From positions 32,613 through 96,612 of the forward strand of contig JAQYWR010000030.1 of NCBI GenBank assembly GCA_029379225.1: 64,000 bases of DNA, in the 5' to 3' direction. Made by a program: the position numbers and the translations under genes. Under the pieces are notes generated by a model that made no database searches, was not told where the DNA came from, and saw only the letters and a list, made by a program, of their open reading frames with translations. Position 1 is the stretch's first letter; each line of letters begins with the position of its first letter. Shown here piece by piece: positions 51,612-60,043 of the stretch. This DNA comes from Nostoc sp. S4 (GTDB taxonomy: Bacteria > Cyanobacteriota > Cyanobacteriia > Cyanobacteriales > Nostocaceae).

Positions 51612-54236
51612 ATGCGTTTTCATCTTGTATTTACTGTTAGTAGCTTGTTAATAACAGTTTTTTCTATCACTGTAGCTGATGCTAAACAACTATTATCTGA
51701 AAAATCTAACGCTTCAGGTGAAGTCAACAGTAAAATTCACTCCGCCAGTAAAGTACAGGTTTATAAAACGAGTGCAAAATATTTGTTGAGGACACCCAGA
51801 AATCAGAATAAAGTTCCTCAATTAAGTCAAGCGACATCAAATGTGGTGTCAGTGACAGATGTAAAGGTGAATACCACTGATAAAGGGATAGAGTTAATTT
51901 TAGTCACGCCTAATTCTCTTAAATTACAAGTTTTACCGAAGACAGAAGGGAATTCATACATTGCAGACATCAAAAATGCTCAATTACAGCTTGCCAGTGG
52001 AGATTTTCGGCAAGATAAGCCTTACCCTGGAATTGCACTAATTACAGCGACAAATGTGGATGCAAATACTTTGCGGGTGACAGTAGTAGGAGAAACAAGT
52101 ACACCTGTTGTCGAGTTATTTGATAATCAAATTGAAGGTTTGGTGTTTGGGGTAACTCCTGCCGTATCGACTGCACAGCAGCCAACAACACCGCCACAGC
52201 AAAACCCAACTCAACAGAAGCAACCACCAATTGAGTTAGAGGTGACTGCACCACCAGATACGTATCGGGTTCCAAATACAAGTATTGGTACAAAAACAGA
52301 TACGCCACTGCGCGATATTCCTCAATCTATTCAGGTGATCCCTCGACAGGTTATCGAAGACCAACAACCGCGTTACCTAGTTGATGTACTTAGAAATGCT
52401 GGTGTCTCAAAGGGCAACCTCACATCTCAAAGTGCAGATACTTTTGTCATTCGAGGCTTTGATGCCAGAAGTAATTTATATAGAAATGGAGTTAGAGACC
52501 GCCTTTCAAATGAGAATATTTCAACTTCAACCACTAATATAGAGAGAATAGAAGTCCTTAGAGGACCATCCTCCGTGCTTTATGGTCAAGGCAGTCCTGG
52601 AGGCACAGTCAATATAGTAACAAAACAGCCTCTTAGTCAACCCTACTACGCCTTCGAGGTTAGACGGGGTGGCTACGAACTTTTTCAACCATCGCTTGAC
52701 CTTTCCGGGCCGTTAACAAAAGATGGTAATCTCTTATATCGTTTGAACACTTCTTATAGAACTACAGAAGACTTTACTGATTTTTTTAAAGAGGAACGCT
52801 ACTTTGTAGCACCTGTAATCGGTTGGCGCATCGGAAAGAATACAAATTTGACTTTCGATGCAGAATATCAAGATTTACAACAAACAGGAATGAGTGCTAT
52901 TCCCCAACATCCTGCTAGTGGAAGTGTACTTCCTAACCCCAATGGTAAAATTCCTATCAGTCGTTATTTAGGAGAACCTGACGATTTCTATAATAGTCAG
53001 CAAGGTCGGTTTGCCTATAACTTTGAACATCGTTTTAGTCAAAACTGGTCTATTAAAAACTCATTTCAATATGCATTTTTAACCTATGACTTAAAGAGTA
53101 CATTTATTAATAGTCCTATACAAAGCGATAACCGTACAGTTTTAAGAAGACAAAGTACTTACCGCGATCCGTTGCATCTTAATAGTTATGCTTTAGACAC
53201 TAATATTGTTGGCAAATTTAACACTGGTAGTATTAACCATCAAATATTATTTGGGTTTGATTTATTAAGACAAATTAAACGACGACCTGGTTTAAATCAA
53301 AGAAATGCTACTCCTATTGATATCTTTAATCCAGTATACAGACAACCCTTAGTGGGTTCTGTGATTCCAATTTTTGATGACAAAACAAAAGATAATTCTT
53401 TAGGCTTTTATATTCAAGACCAAGTTAAATTCAATAACCTGACACTAGTTGTCGGAGGGCGCTACGATTGGGTAGAAAATGAAGTTAATAGTTTTATTAC
53501 CCCCGAAACAACTAGCCAGTCAGACTCTGCATTTAGTCCCCGTGTGGGTATTATCTATCAACCCATAGCGCCTGTCTCTCTTTACGCTAGCTACAGTCGC
53601 TCTTTTGAACAAGTGACTGGTACTACGATCTCTGGTAGTCTATTTAAACCCCGCCGTGGAACTCAATATGAAGTGGGTGTCAAAACTGATTTACTCGATA
53701 ATAAACTGTCAGCGACACTTGCTTTATACGAACTAACTCTCACCAATGCTTTAACCCCCGATCTCAACAATGTAGGCTTTAGCGTGCAAACGGGAGAGCA
53801 AAGAAGCCGAGGTGTAGAACTTTCGGTAGCAGGAGAAATCCTTCCTGGTTGGAATGTAATTGGCTTCTATGGTTATACAGATGCGCGCATTACCAAAGAC
53901 AACCGAATTCCAATTGGTAATAAACTTTTCGCTGTACCAGAGAACTTTTTCAGTTTACAGACAACTTATATTATTCCTAAAGGAGCTTTCAAAGGTTTTG
54001 GCGGTGGTATCAGTTTTAATTATGTTGGAGAGCAGGAAGCAGACAATTTGAATACATATAAGTTACCAAGTTACTTCCTTACAGATGCAGCTTTGTACTA
54101 TCGCAATAATAACCTGAGTGTCGGACTTATTTTTAAGAACTTATTCAACGTTCAGTATTACAATCCAAACGTTGTCACACGAGTTGATCCTGGTCGTCCG
54201 TATACAGCAGAGTTAACTGTGAAGTGGGAATTTTAA
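51612..54236 (+). CDS. TonB-dependent siderophore receptor with AMIN domain, 874 aa
   Basis: Outer-membrane receptor importing iron-siderophore complexes. Order: signal peptide (about 1-24, cut near ADA); AMIN-type domain at about 76-165 (VTDVKVNTTDKGIELILVTP); plug from about 225 (TPLRDIPQSIQVIPRQVIEDQQ, IERIEVLRGPSSVLYGQGSPGGTVNIVTK); 22-strand barrel; last residue F (TAELTVKWEF), as needed for membrane assembly. The AMIN addition is common in cyanobacterial receptors. It is followed after 12 bp by the oxygenase gene. Confidence 0.95.
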   Translation: MRFHLVFTVSSLLITVFSITVADAKQLLSEKSNASGEVNSKIHSASKVQVYKTSAKYLLRTPRNQNKVPQLSQATSNVVSVTDVKVNTTDKGIELILVTPNSLKLQVLPKTEGNSYIADIKNAQLQLASGDFRQDKPYPGIALITATNVDANTLRVTVVGETSTPVVELFDNQIEGLVFGVTPAVSTAQQPTTPPQQNPTQQKQPPIELEVTAPPDTYRVPNTSIGTKTDTPLRDIPQSIQVIPRQVIEDQQPRYLVDVLRNAGVSKGNLTSQSADTFVIRGFDARSNLYRNGVRDRLSNENISTSTTNIERIEVLRGPSSVLYGQGSPGGTVNIVTKQPLSQPYYAFEVRRGGYELFQPSLDLSGPLTKDGNLLYRLNTSYRTTEDFTDFFKEERYFVAPVIGWRIGKNTNLTFDAEYQDLQQTGMSAIPQHPASGSVLPNPNGKIPISRYLGEPDDFYNSQQGRFAYNFEHRFSQNWSIKNSFQYAFLTYDLKSTFINSPIQSDNRTVLRRQSTYRDPLHLNSYALDTNIVGKFNTGSINHQILFGFDLLRQIKRRPGLNQRNATPIDIFNPVYRQPLVGSVIPIFDDKTKDNSLGFYIQDQVKFNNLTLVVGGRYDWVENEVNSFITPETTSQSDSAFSPRVGIIYQPIAPVSLYASYSRSFEQVTGTTISGSLFKPRRGTQYEVGVKTDLLDNKLSATLALYELTLTNALTPDLNNVGFSVQTGEQRSRGVELSVAGEILPGWNVIGFYGYTDARITKDNRIPIGNKLFAVPENFFSLQTTYIIPKGAFKGFGGGISFNYVGEQEADNLNTYKLPSYFLTDAALYYRNNNLSVGLIFKNLFNVQYYNPNVVTRVDPGRPYTAELTVKWEF

Positions 54237-54248
54237 TCAGAAATTACC

Positions 54249-54998
54249 ATGATAGATTTGAATATGATTTGTCAAGCGAGAATGGATTTTATTCCATATC
54301 GCTGGGTAAAGTTAGAAAATCTTATTTCTGTTAACGAGAGGCTCAACTTGGCTTTTAACTTTCCTGAAGAACGATGGTTCCACGAATTTGTGACTCAAGA
54401 TTCTAGGGTGTTAGCAGGGCCTATCTTGAGTGAGAAGATAGGTATTCTTGAAGCACCTCCTTTTCATCCGGTTTGGCAAACACTAATTGCTTCACTCTGC
54501 TCAAAAGAGTATCGCACTGCACTGGAAGAACTAACTGGCTTAAACCTTAAAAACCACCATTTGCAATTTGCTTTCACTCTAATGAATCCAGGACACAAGG
54601 GTAGTCCTCATGTCGATAATCCGGCAACTGTCAAATTAGTGCAGCTTTTATACTTTAATGAAGAATGGGAACATTCCTGGGGAGGGTGTCTGCGAATTCT
54701 CAAAAACGAAAATCCTGAATCAGTATTTCAAGATGTTCTACCACTACTTGGTTCCTCAGTTATCTTGATACCAGATGAAAAATCATGGCATACAGTGACT
54801 ACAGTTAAACTAGAAGCTTTGCGGGCGCGACTAGCTCTGAAAATGACATTTTTTCCAGATTCTTTTGATATGATACAAAGCTATGAGATGTATAAACAGA
54901 TGGGGAGATGTGTTTACAAACTTCCTAAAATATGTTGTTTTCTCAAGCAGGTTTTTCCTGATTTGTCTAGTTCTGGTGTTGAGTGTCTGTGCTTGTAG
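54249..54998 (+). CDS. 2OG-Fe(II) oxygenase-like protein of the iron locus, 249 aa
   Basis: The facial triad is seen as H121-x-D123 (SPHVDNP) and H181 (SWHTVT), with R192 or R194 as the 2-oxoglutarate anchor. The LILLY-type strand around KLVQLLYFNEEW and a beta-helix-like LRILKNENPE follow. It resembles prolyl-4-hydroxylase-like enzymes. Twelve bp separate it from the receptor, and its 3' end overlaps the binding-protein gene by 116 bp, so it belongs to the iron-uptake operon. It could modify a siderophore or a protein; substrate unknown. Confidence 0.85.
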   Translation: MIDLNMICQARMDFIPYRWVKLENLISVNERLNLAFNFPEERWFHEFVTQDSRVLAGPILSEKIGILEAPPFHPVWQTLIASLCSKEYRTALEELTGLNLKNHHLQFAFTLMNPGHKGSPHVDNPATVKLVQLLYFNEEWEHSWGGCLRILKNENPESVFQDVLPLLGSSVILIPDEKSWHTVTTVKLEALRARLALKMTFFPDSFDMIQSYEMYKQMGRCVYKLPKICCFLKQVFPDLSSSGVECLCL

Positions 54999-55914
54999 CA
55001 ACTTTCATGTAAAACCAAAACTTCTGTCAGTTACACCCTCTTCAAATACTGTTCGTGTAGTCAAACACGCTTTAGGTCAAACTCAAATTCCAATTCATCC
55101 CCAACGAGTAGTTGCACTCGATCCTGTGGTTTTAGGAACTCCTTTAGCATTAGGTATCAAAATAGTAGCTGCTCCTAAGCAATTTCTTAAACTCTTAGCA
55201 CCAGAAGACCAACCGCAGGATATTAAGGATATTGGCTTTGTGCCTCCTAATTTAGAAAAAATTTTAGCTTTAAAACCAGATTTAATTTTAGGTAGCATTA
55301 CCTTTTATCAAGAAATTTACCCGTTGTTATCTCACATCGCTCCTACGGTTTTGGTAAATAATAAAAGTATTCCAAACTGGAAAGATATTTTTATACAACT
55401 TTCTGACATTATGGGCAAGAAACAGGAGGCTGAACAAGTTTTGTCCCATTATTATGACCGTTTGAGAAAGTTCAGAACTGTTATGGGTAAAAGACTTCCA
55501 CAGACTCAAGTATCGCTGTTGCGCCTAACACCACCAAATTCTATACGGTTTTTTACAAAAGAAGGCTTTGCTGGAAATATCCTTGAAGATGCTGGTTTAG
55601 CACGTCCTGCTTCTCAAAACTTAGATCCTCAAGCAACGCTAAAGAAAAGAGGAGGCGGGCCGATCGCTTACGATCTCTCGAATGAAGTTCCTCAAGAAGC
55701 GGATGGAGATATTCTATTCTTGATAATGTCAGACCCCAAAAATATTGATTCACAGAAGACTCTCCAGCGCCTGTTATCGAATCCACTTTGGTCAAGGCTA
55801 AAAGTTGTCCAACAAGGTAAGGTGTATGTGGTTGGGGATTATTGGGGTTGCTGTGCTTCTATTTCCGCTAACCGAGTAATTGATGATTTGGAGCGATATT
55901 TGATTGCAGATTGA
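54883..55914 (+). CDS. Iron-siderophore ABC-type binding lipoprotein, 343 aa
   Basis: Periplasmic binding protein of the FhuD/BtuF-like group. Signal and lipobox: hydrophobic FFLICLVLVLSVCAC, Cys about 36-38. The binding-protein body follows: QIPIHPQRVVALDPVVLGTPLALG, NLEKILALKPDLILG, WKDIFIQLSDIMGKK, and the end ANRVIDDLERYL. The start at 54883 overlaps the oxygenase by 116 bp. A GTG at 54910 would also keep the signal peptide. No permease or ATPase gene is adjacent. Confidence 0.88.
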   Translation: MRCINRWGDVFTNFLKYVVFSSRFFLICLVLVLSVCACSNFHVKPKLLSVTPSSNTVRVVKHALGQTQIPIHPQRVVALDPVVLGTPLALGIKIVAAPKQFLKLLAPEDQPQDIKDIGFVPPNLEKILALKPDLILGSITFYQEIYPLLSHIAPTVLVNNKSIPNWKDIFIQLSDIMGKKQEAEQVLSHYYDRLRKFRTVMGKRLPQTQVSLLRLTPPNSIRFFTKEGFAGNILEDAGLARPASQNLDPQATLKKRGGGPIAYDLSNEVPQEADGDILFLIMSDPKNIDSQKTLQRLLSNPLWSRLKVVQQGKVYVVGDYWGCCASISANRVIDDLERYLIAD

Positions 55915-56062
55915 AATTATTCTCATGTTTTGCGATCACCTAGCCATAGCTGATCAAGGACTTAAGAGCGATCGCCCCCTGAAGGCTACAATTGTACAAA
56001 AATAAATAATAGGTTCCTCTAACCTTCTAAACCTACTATCTCTTGAGCAAAAATCCAGTACT

Positions 56063-56416
56063 ATGCCTTTAATCAAAGTGCAAACTTCTGCATCGGCTCC
56101 TGAAAAAGCTGAAATTGAGTCAATGCTTTTAAACCTATCAGCCAAGTTAGCAAAACATTTAGGAAAACCAGAATCTTATGTAATGACTGCTTTTGAACCA
56201 GGAATTCCGATGACTTTTGCAGGGAATACAGACCCAGTTTGCTACATTGAAATTAAGAGCGTTGGCACGATGAAGCCAGAGCAAACCGCAGCAATGAGTC
56301 AAGACTTTTGCCAGCAGATTAACCAAACTCTAGGTGTGGCTAAAAATCGCATTTACATAGAGTTTGCAGACGCAAAGGGTGCAATGTGGGGGTGGAACGG
56401 TACAACTTTTGGTTAA
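56063..56416 (+). CDS. MIF/phenylpyruvate tautomerase-related protein, 117 aa
   Basis: The MIF superfamily fold: catalytic Pro2 (MPLIKVQTSA), LSAKLAKHLGKPESYVMTAFEPGIPMTFAGN, VCYIEIKSVGTM and the C-terminal IYIEFADAKGAMWGWNGTTF. The family catalyses keto-enol tautomerisation in vitro; the cyanobacterial role is unknown. It is a single gene. The ATG at 56063 is required to place Pro2. Confidence 0.92.
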   Translation: MPLIKVQTSASAPEKAEIESMLLNLSAKLAKHLGKPESYVMTAFEPGIPMTFAGNTDPVCYIEIKSVGTMKPEQTAAMSQDFCQQINQTLGVAKNRIYIEFADAKGAMWGWNGTTFG

Positions 56417-56494
56417 TTCCTTATCTTCTTTGGTCAAGACTAACTCGATCTAGCAGGTGTAGGATAGAGATCCAACATCAACTTGCAATCTTTT

Positions 56495-57583
56495 ATGTCT
56501 GCTACGCCTCTTGTATCTCAGGTTGACTTCAACCCAGAAAAATCAGAATTCATCCCTCCCCTTCTAGGCGCTTCTCTGGCAGAGTTAACTACTTGGGTGC
56601 AGCAACAAGGACAACCTGCTTACAGAGGAAAGCAACTGCATGAATGGATCTATGACAAAGGGGTGCGATCGCTAGCTGATATTTCTGTCTTCTCCAAGCA
56701 ATGGCGCAAAGAAGTAGCAGAAATCCCCATTGGGCGCTCAATTTTACATTACCGCTCTGAGGCTCCCGATGGTACGGTGAAATATCTTTTACGATTAACA
56801 GACGGGCAGATTATTGAAACTGTAGGCATCCCCACTTTCGCAGAAAGGGCAGAAGGTCCAAAAGCCCGTTTGACAGTTTGTGTTTCTACTCAGGTGGGTT
56901 GCCCAATGGCGTGTGATTTCTGCGCTACTGGTAAGGGAGGCTACAAACGCAACCTAGCACGGCACGAAATTATCGATCAGGTGTTGACTGTGCAAGAAGA
57001 TTTTCAGCAACGAGTTAGCAATGTGGTGTTTATGGGACTGGGTGAACCGTTGTTGAATACTGAGAATGTCCTAGCAGCCCTGAAATCTCTCAATCAAGAT
57101 GTCGGTATTGGGCAGCGATCGCTTACAGTTTCTACAGTGGGGATTCGCGATCGCATCCGTCAGTTCGCGCAAAACAATTTACAAATCACTCTGGCTGTAA
57201 GTCTCCACGCACCCAACCAAGCACTACGAGAAAAACTTGTCCCCAGCGCCCGCGCCTATCCTCTCAATGATTTACTGGCTGAGTGTCGAGAATATGTAGA
57301 AATCACTGGGCGCCGGGTTACTTTTGAATACATTCTCCTGGCTGGTGTTAATGATTTATCAGAACATGCATTGGAACTTTCAAAATGCCTGCGAGGATTC
57401 CAAAGTCATGTGAATTTAATTCCCTACAACCCTATCCAAGAAGTAGACTACAAACGCCCCAACCGCGATCGCATTCAAGCATTTGTCAACGTTCTCAAGC
57501 AACAACAAATTGCTGTTAGTGTCCGTTACTCCCGTGGTCTAGAAGCTGATGCTGCTTGTGGACAACTCAGAGCAAGTAAATAA
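56495..57583 (+). CDS. rlmN: 23S rRNA (adenine2503-C2)-methyltransferase, 362 aa
   Basis: Radical SAM enzyme that methylates A2503 of 23S rRNA and A37 of some tRNAs. The cluster motif CX3CX2C is at C136, C140 and C143 (VGCPMACDFCATG), followed by VVFMGLGEPLLNTENV and LIPYNPI. The catalytic Cys near the end is in ADAACGQLR. I chose the ATG at 56495 over a TTG four codons upstream. Confidence 0.95.
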   Translation: MSATPLVSQVDFNPEKSEFIPPLLGASLAELTTWVQQQGQPAYRGKQLHEWIYDKGVRSLADISVFSKQWRKEVAEIPIGRSILHYRSEAPDGTVKYLLRLTDGQIIETVGIPTFAERAEGPKARLTVCVSTQVGCPMACDFCATGKGGYKRNLARHEIIDQVLTVQEDFQQRVSNVVFMGLGEPLLNTENVLAALKSLNQDVGIGQRSLTVSTVGIRDRIRQFAQNNLQITLAVSLHAPNQALREKLVPSARAYPLNDLLAECREYVEITGRRVTFEYILLAGVNDLSEHALELSKCLRGFQSHVNLIPYNPIQEVDYKRPNRDRIQAFVNVLKQQQIAVSVRYSRGLEADAACGQLRASK

Positions 57584-58031
57584 AAAGTTGAAAAATGATT
57601 GTTCACAGATGGATTTACTAAATCTAAATTCACCAAACCTATTCGTAATCCAAAATCTCAAATTAAAAATTGTATTAAGAGTTATTGATTAAGCTGTTAG
57701 ATAAATCATACGGTATCCAGCTAAACATACAGTAGATGTTAAATTACTGAAGTAGATTATCTATGTTTGGTACCATAGGTACGGCACAGAGTCTATTCTA
57801 AGTAGGTCAACATTGAAAAACGTAATATATAATCTTTGCGATTACTTCGCTACCTTGGGCTGCGCCAACCAGACGCACTCGCGTTCGGGAAGCTGCTTCT
57901 CTACGAGACGCACTTGTGTTAGCGTCTACACTCTGTTTTGCTCGTAATGACATTTCATCATATTTAATTAGGTTGAGCTACTTTATTTACCAATTCTGAC
58001 TCCTAAATTCTGAATTCTGCTGCAATATTAA
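57584..58031. repeat. Spacer with a dispersed CGTAGAG/GACGC repeat
   Basis: 57850-57945 carries a degenerate dispersed repeat (GCTGCTTCTCTACGAGACGCA, then TGTTAGCGTCTAC), similar in style to stretches at about 18580 and 62530. The rest is AT-rich. No gene was found. Confidence 0.55.
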
Positions 58032-59129
58032 CTATTTGGAGTCCCCCTGCTGGTATTGCATGGCTTTAGCATAATCGCCTAAGGCGTAGCAAGCGACTCT
58101 CAAACTGGCAAGAGCTTGTTCTTCACTACGCCGATCTTTGATTGTCCTAGCTAAGAGCAAACGTTCTTCATAATATGTAATTGCTCTGTGATGATCGCCT
58201 AAGGCTTCACAAGCTACTCCTAAACTACCTAACGACTGTTCTTCGCTACGCTGATCTGGAATTTCTCTGGCTAATTGTAAGCGTTCCTCATAATACTTAA
58301 TTGCTTGAGTATAATCACCTAAAGCATAACAAGCATTACCTAAATTTTTTAGTACTTGAGAAGCACTGCGAACATTTTTTAAGGAGCGTGCTAGTACTAC
58401 ACATTGCTCATAGTAGGCGATCGCTTTTGGATAATTGTCTAAAGCATACCAGGCATTACCCAAATTCTTGAGTACCTGTTCTTCACCCCAATTATCTTTG
58501 AGTTCGCGCACAATTTCTAGGCTTTGTTGTTGATACTCAATAGCTTGTGTAAAGTTACCTAAAGCTTTATATACCAATCCCAAGTTATTCAGTGCTGCTA
58601 CTTGACTACGTTTATCTTGTAGCTGTTGGGTTATTTTCAAACATTTTTTTAGAAACTCAATTGCCTTATTATGTTCATTTAGGTGACGGTACGCATTGCC
58701 TAAATGCGAAAGTGCTTGCATCTGTAATGTTAAATCTGAAGTCTCCTCACTTAAAGACATACACTGTTGAGAGTAGGAGATAGCACTCTTGTAGTCTCCT
58801 GCGCTGTAAGTTACCAATCCTAAAAAAGAAAGTACCTGTGCTTGTTTTTGTAAATCCTTAACTGCCTGAAATAGTACCAAGGATTGTTGTAAAGACTTCA
58901 TCGCCACTATTAATTCACCAGCTTGCTGCTGTTGAATACCTTGTCGTAGCAGTGCAGATGCTTCCGATAAATATTCGTCACTTTCTTGTGGTAATGGTAT
59001 TTCTGCTTGTGAACCAGAGTCAAATTCATGGGTAATTGTATTGCGCTTCACTGGTTTTAGGTAAGTTGTGGGTAATTGCAGGGGGACTGTATTTTTCGAT
59101 CTATTATTCCATCCGTTTTTAGACATCAA
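58032..59129 (-). CDS. Tetratricopeptide repeat protein, 365 aa
   Basis: Six to seven 40-residue LGN-type TPR units fill residues about 85-350 (ALNNLGLVYKALGNFTQAIEYQQQSLEIVREL, VLKNLGNACYALGDYTQAIKYYEERL). The first 60 residues are polar and unstructured. No catalytic domain or membrane segment is present, so it is a protein-interaction adaptor. The repeat units are very alike at the DNA level too. Single gene, role unknown. Confidence 0.92.
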   Translation of the reverse strand: MMSKNGWNNRSKNTVPLQLPTTYLKPVKRNTITHEFDSGSQAEIPLPQESDEYLSEASALLRQGIQQQQAGELIVAMKSLQQSLVLFQAVKDLQKQAQVLSFLGLVTYSAGDYKSAISYSQQCMSLSEETSDLTLQMQALSHLGNAYRHLNEHNKAIEFLKKCLKITQQLQDKRSQVAALNNLGLVYKALGNFTQAIEYQQQSLEIVRELKDNWGEEQVLKNLGNAWYALDNYPKAIAYYEQCVVLARSLKNVRSASQVLKNLGNACYALGDYTQAIKYYEERLQLAREIPDQRSEEQSLGSLGVACEALGDHHRAITYYEERLLLARTIKDRRSEEQALASLRVACYALGDYAKAMQYQQGDSK

Positions 59130-59428
59130 CCCCTTCCTGTTTAGTCTGGTGGTAAATCTAGTGTTCCCAAAACCAGGATGTATCTTTCATAAAGCTGGTT
59201 TATCAAAGCATGGATATCAAATACTTGTATTGTGAAGATTGTCAGTTTGATGTGGCTTGGATTGAATCGCCTACCTGACAACAAGAGCAGTGAAAGTTAA
59301 TCGATGAAGCGATCGCTGCTTGGCTTCCCACTGATGAATCATCATAATTTTAGTTGTCACTCACTTAGCCAACAAGCAATTTCTATTCTCAAAGACTGTT
59401 GTTTAGCTAAACATTCATAGCAACAAGA
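59130..59428. other. Spacer before the TPR gene, no gene seen
   Basis: AT-rich region with one HIP1 site. No reading frame or strong hairpin was recognised. Confidence 0.4.
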
Positions 59429-59899
59429 TTATTTTATTGTACTATTATCACCATCTGTACTGTAAGTACAGCGGAGGATCTCTCACACTTTCATAAGAAT
59501 TTTTTCTAGTTTGTTTTTACCACTACCATCAGCCCCGCAACCCCAGTAAAAATCAATGGGCGAGTTTTCAACAATTTCTTCATCGCCTGTGGAAAGTAAG
59601 ATATCCCTGATATCTATATGAGTTTGAAATTTACATACTACGGCTTGGCACATAATATTATCTTTAACTTGTTCCCAATCTTGACGTAACGGACGGGTTC
59701 TTTCACGCCCCATTCTCGCCGCATCTTTAGGCATTTTAACCAAACGGATTTGTTCTGCATGAGGTGTATCGATAAACTTTTGTGCTTGAAAGTAGTGTTC
59801 GCTAGTCGGCCAATACAATCCATCTAACTCAAAGCCGTGGGGCTAAAAATTAGAAAAACAGCCATATTGTTCGCAAGTGCTGTAAAAGTAGATTGTCAT
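59429..59899 (-). pseudogene. NADAR/YbiA-type gene with two in-frame stops
   Basis: Reading from ATG 59899 gives MTIYFYSTCEQYGCFSNF, then TAG (59843-59845), then PHGFELDGLYWPTSEHYFQAQKF continuing through the NADAR core (RTRPLRQDWEQVKD, YWGCGADGSGKNKLEKILM). A second stop, TGA (59483-59485), occurs where the family usually continues (MEVREIL), and EILRCTY follows. Both look like single-base changes (TCG to TAG, CGA to TGA). NADAR enzymes act on ADP-ribose or riboflavin-pathway intermediates. A shorter product from an internal TTG at 59818 is possible but would lack the first strands. Confidence 0.8.
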
Positions 59900-60043
59900 A
59901 AAATTTAATTCAATTTAAATACTAAAAAACCTAATATTTACCGCTATTCTATTAATAAAATTATTTATTAGTAAATTTCTCTAAATGTTGTGAATACTAA
60001 ATTTTGCCAAATGAACTAGGATATTTCACTTTACTTATTTATA

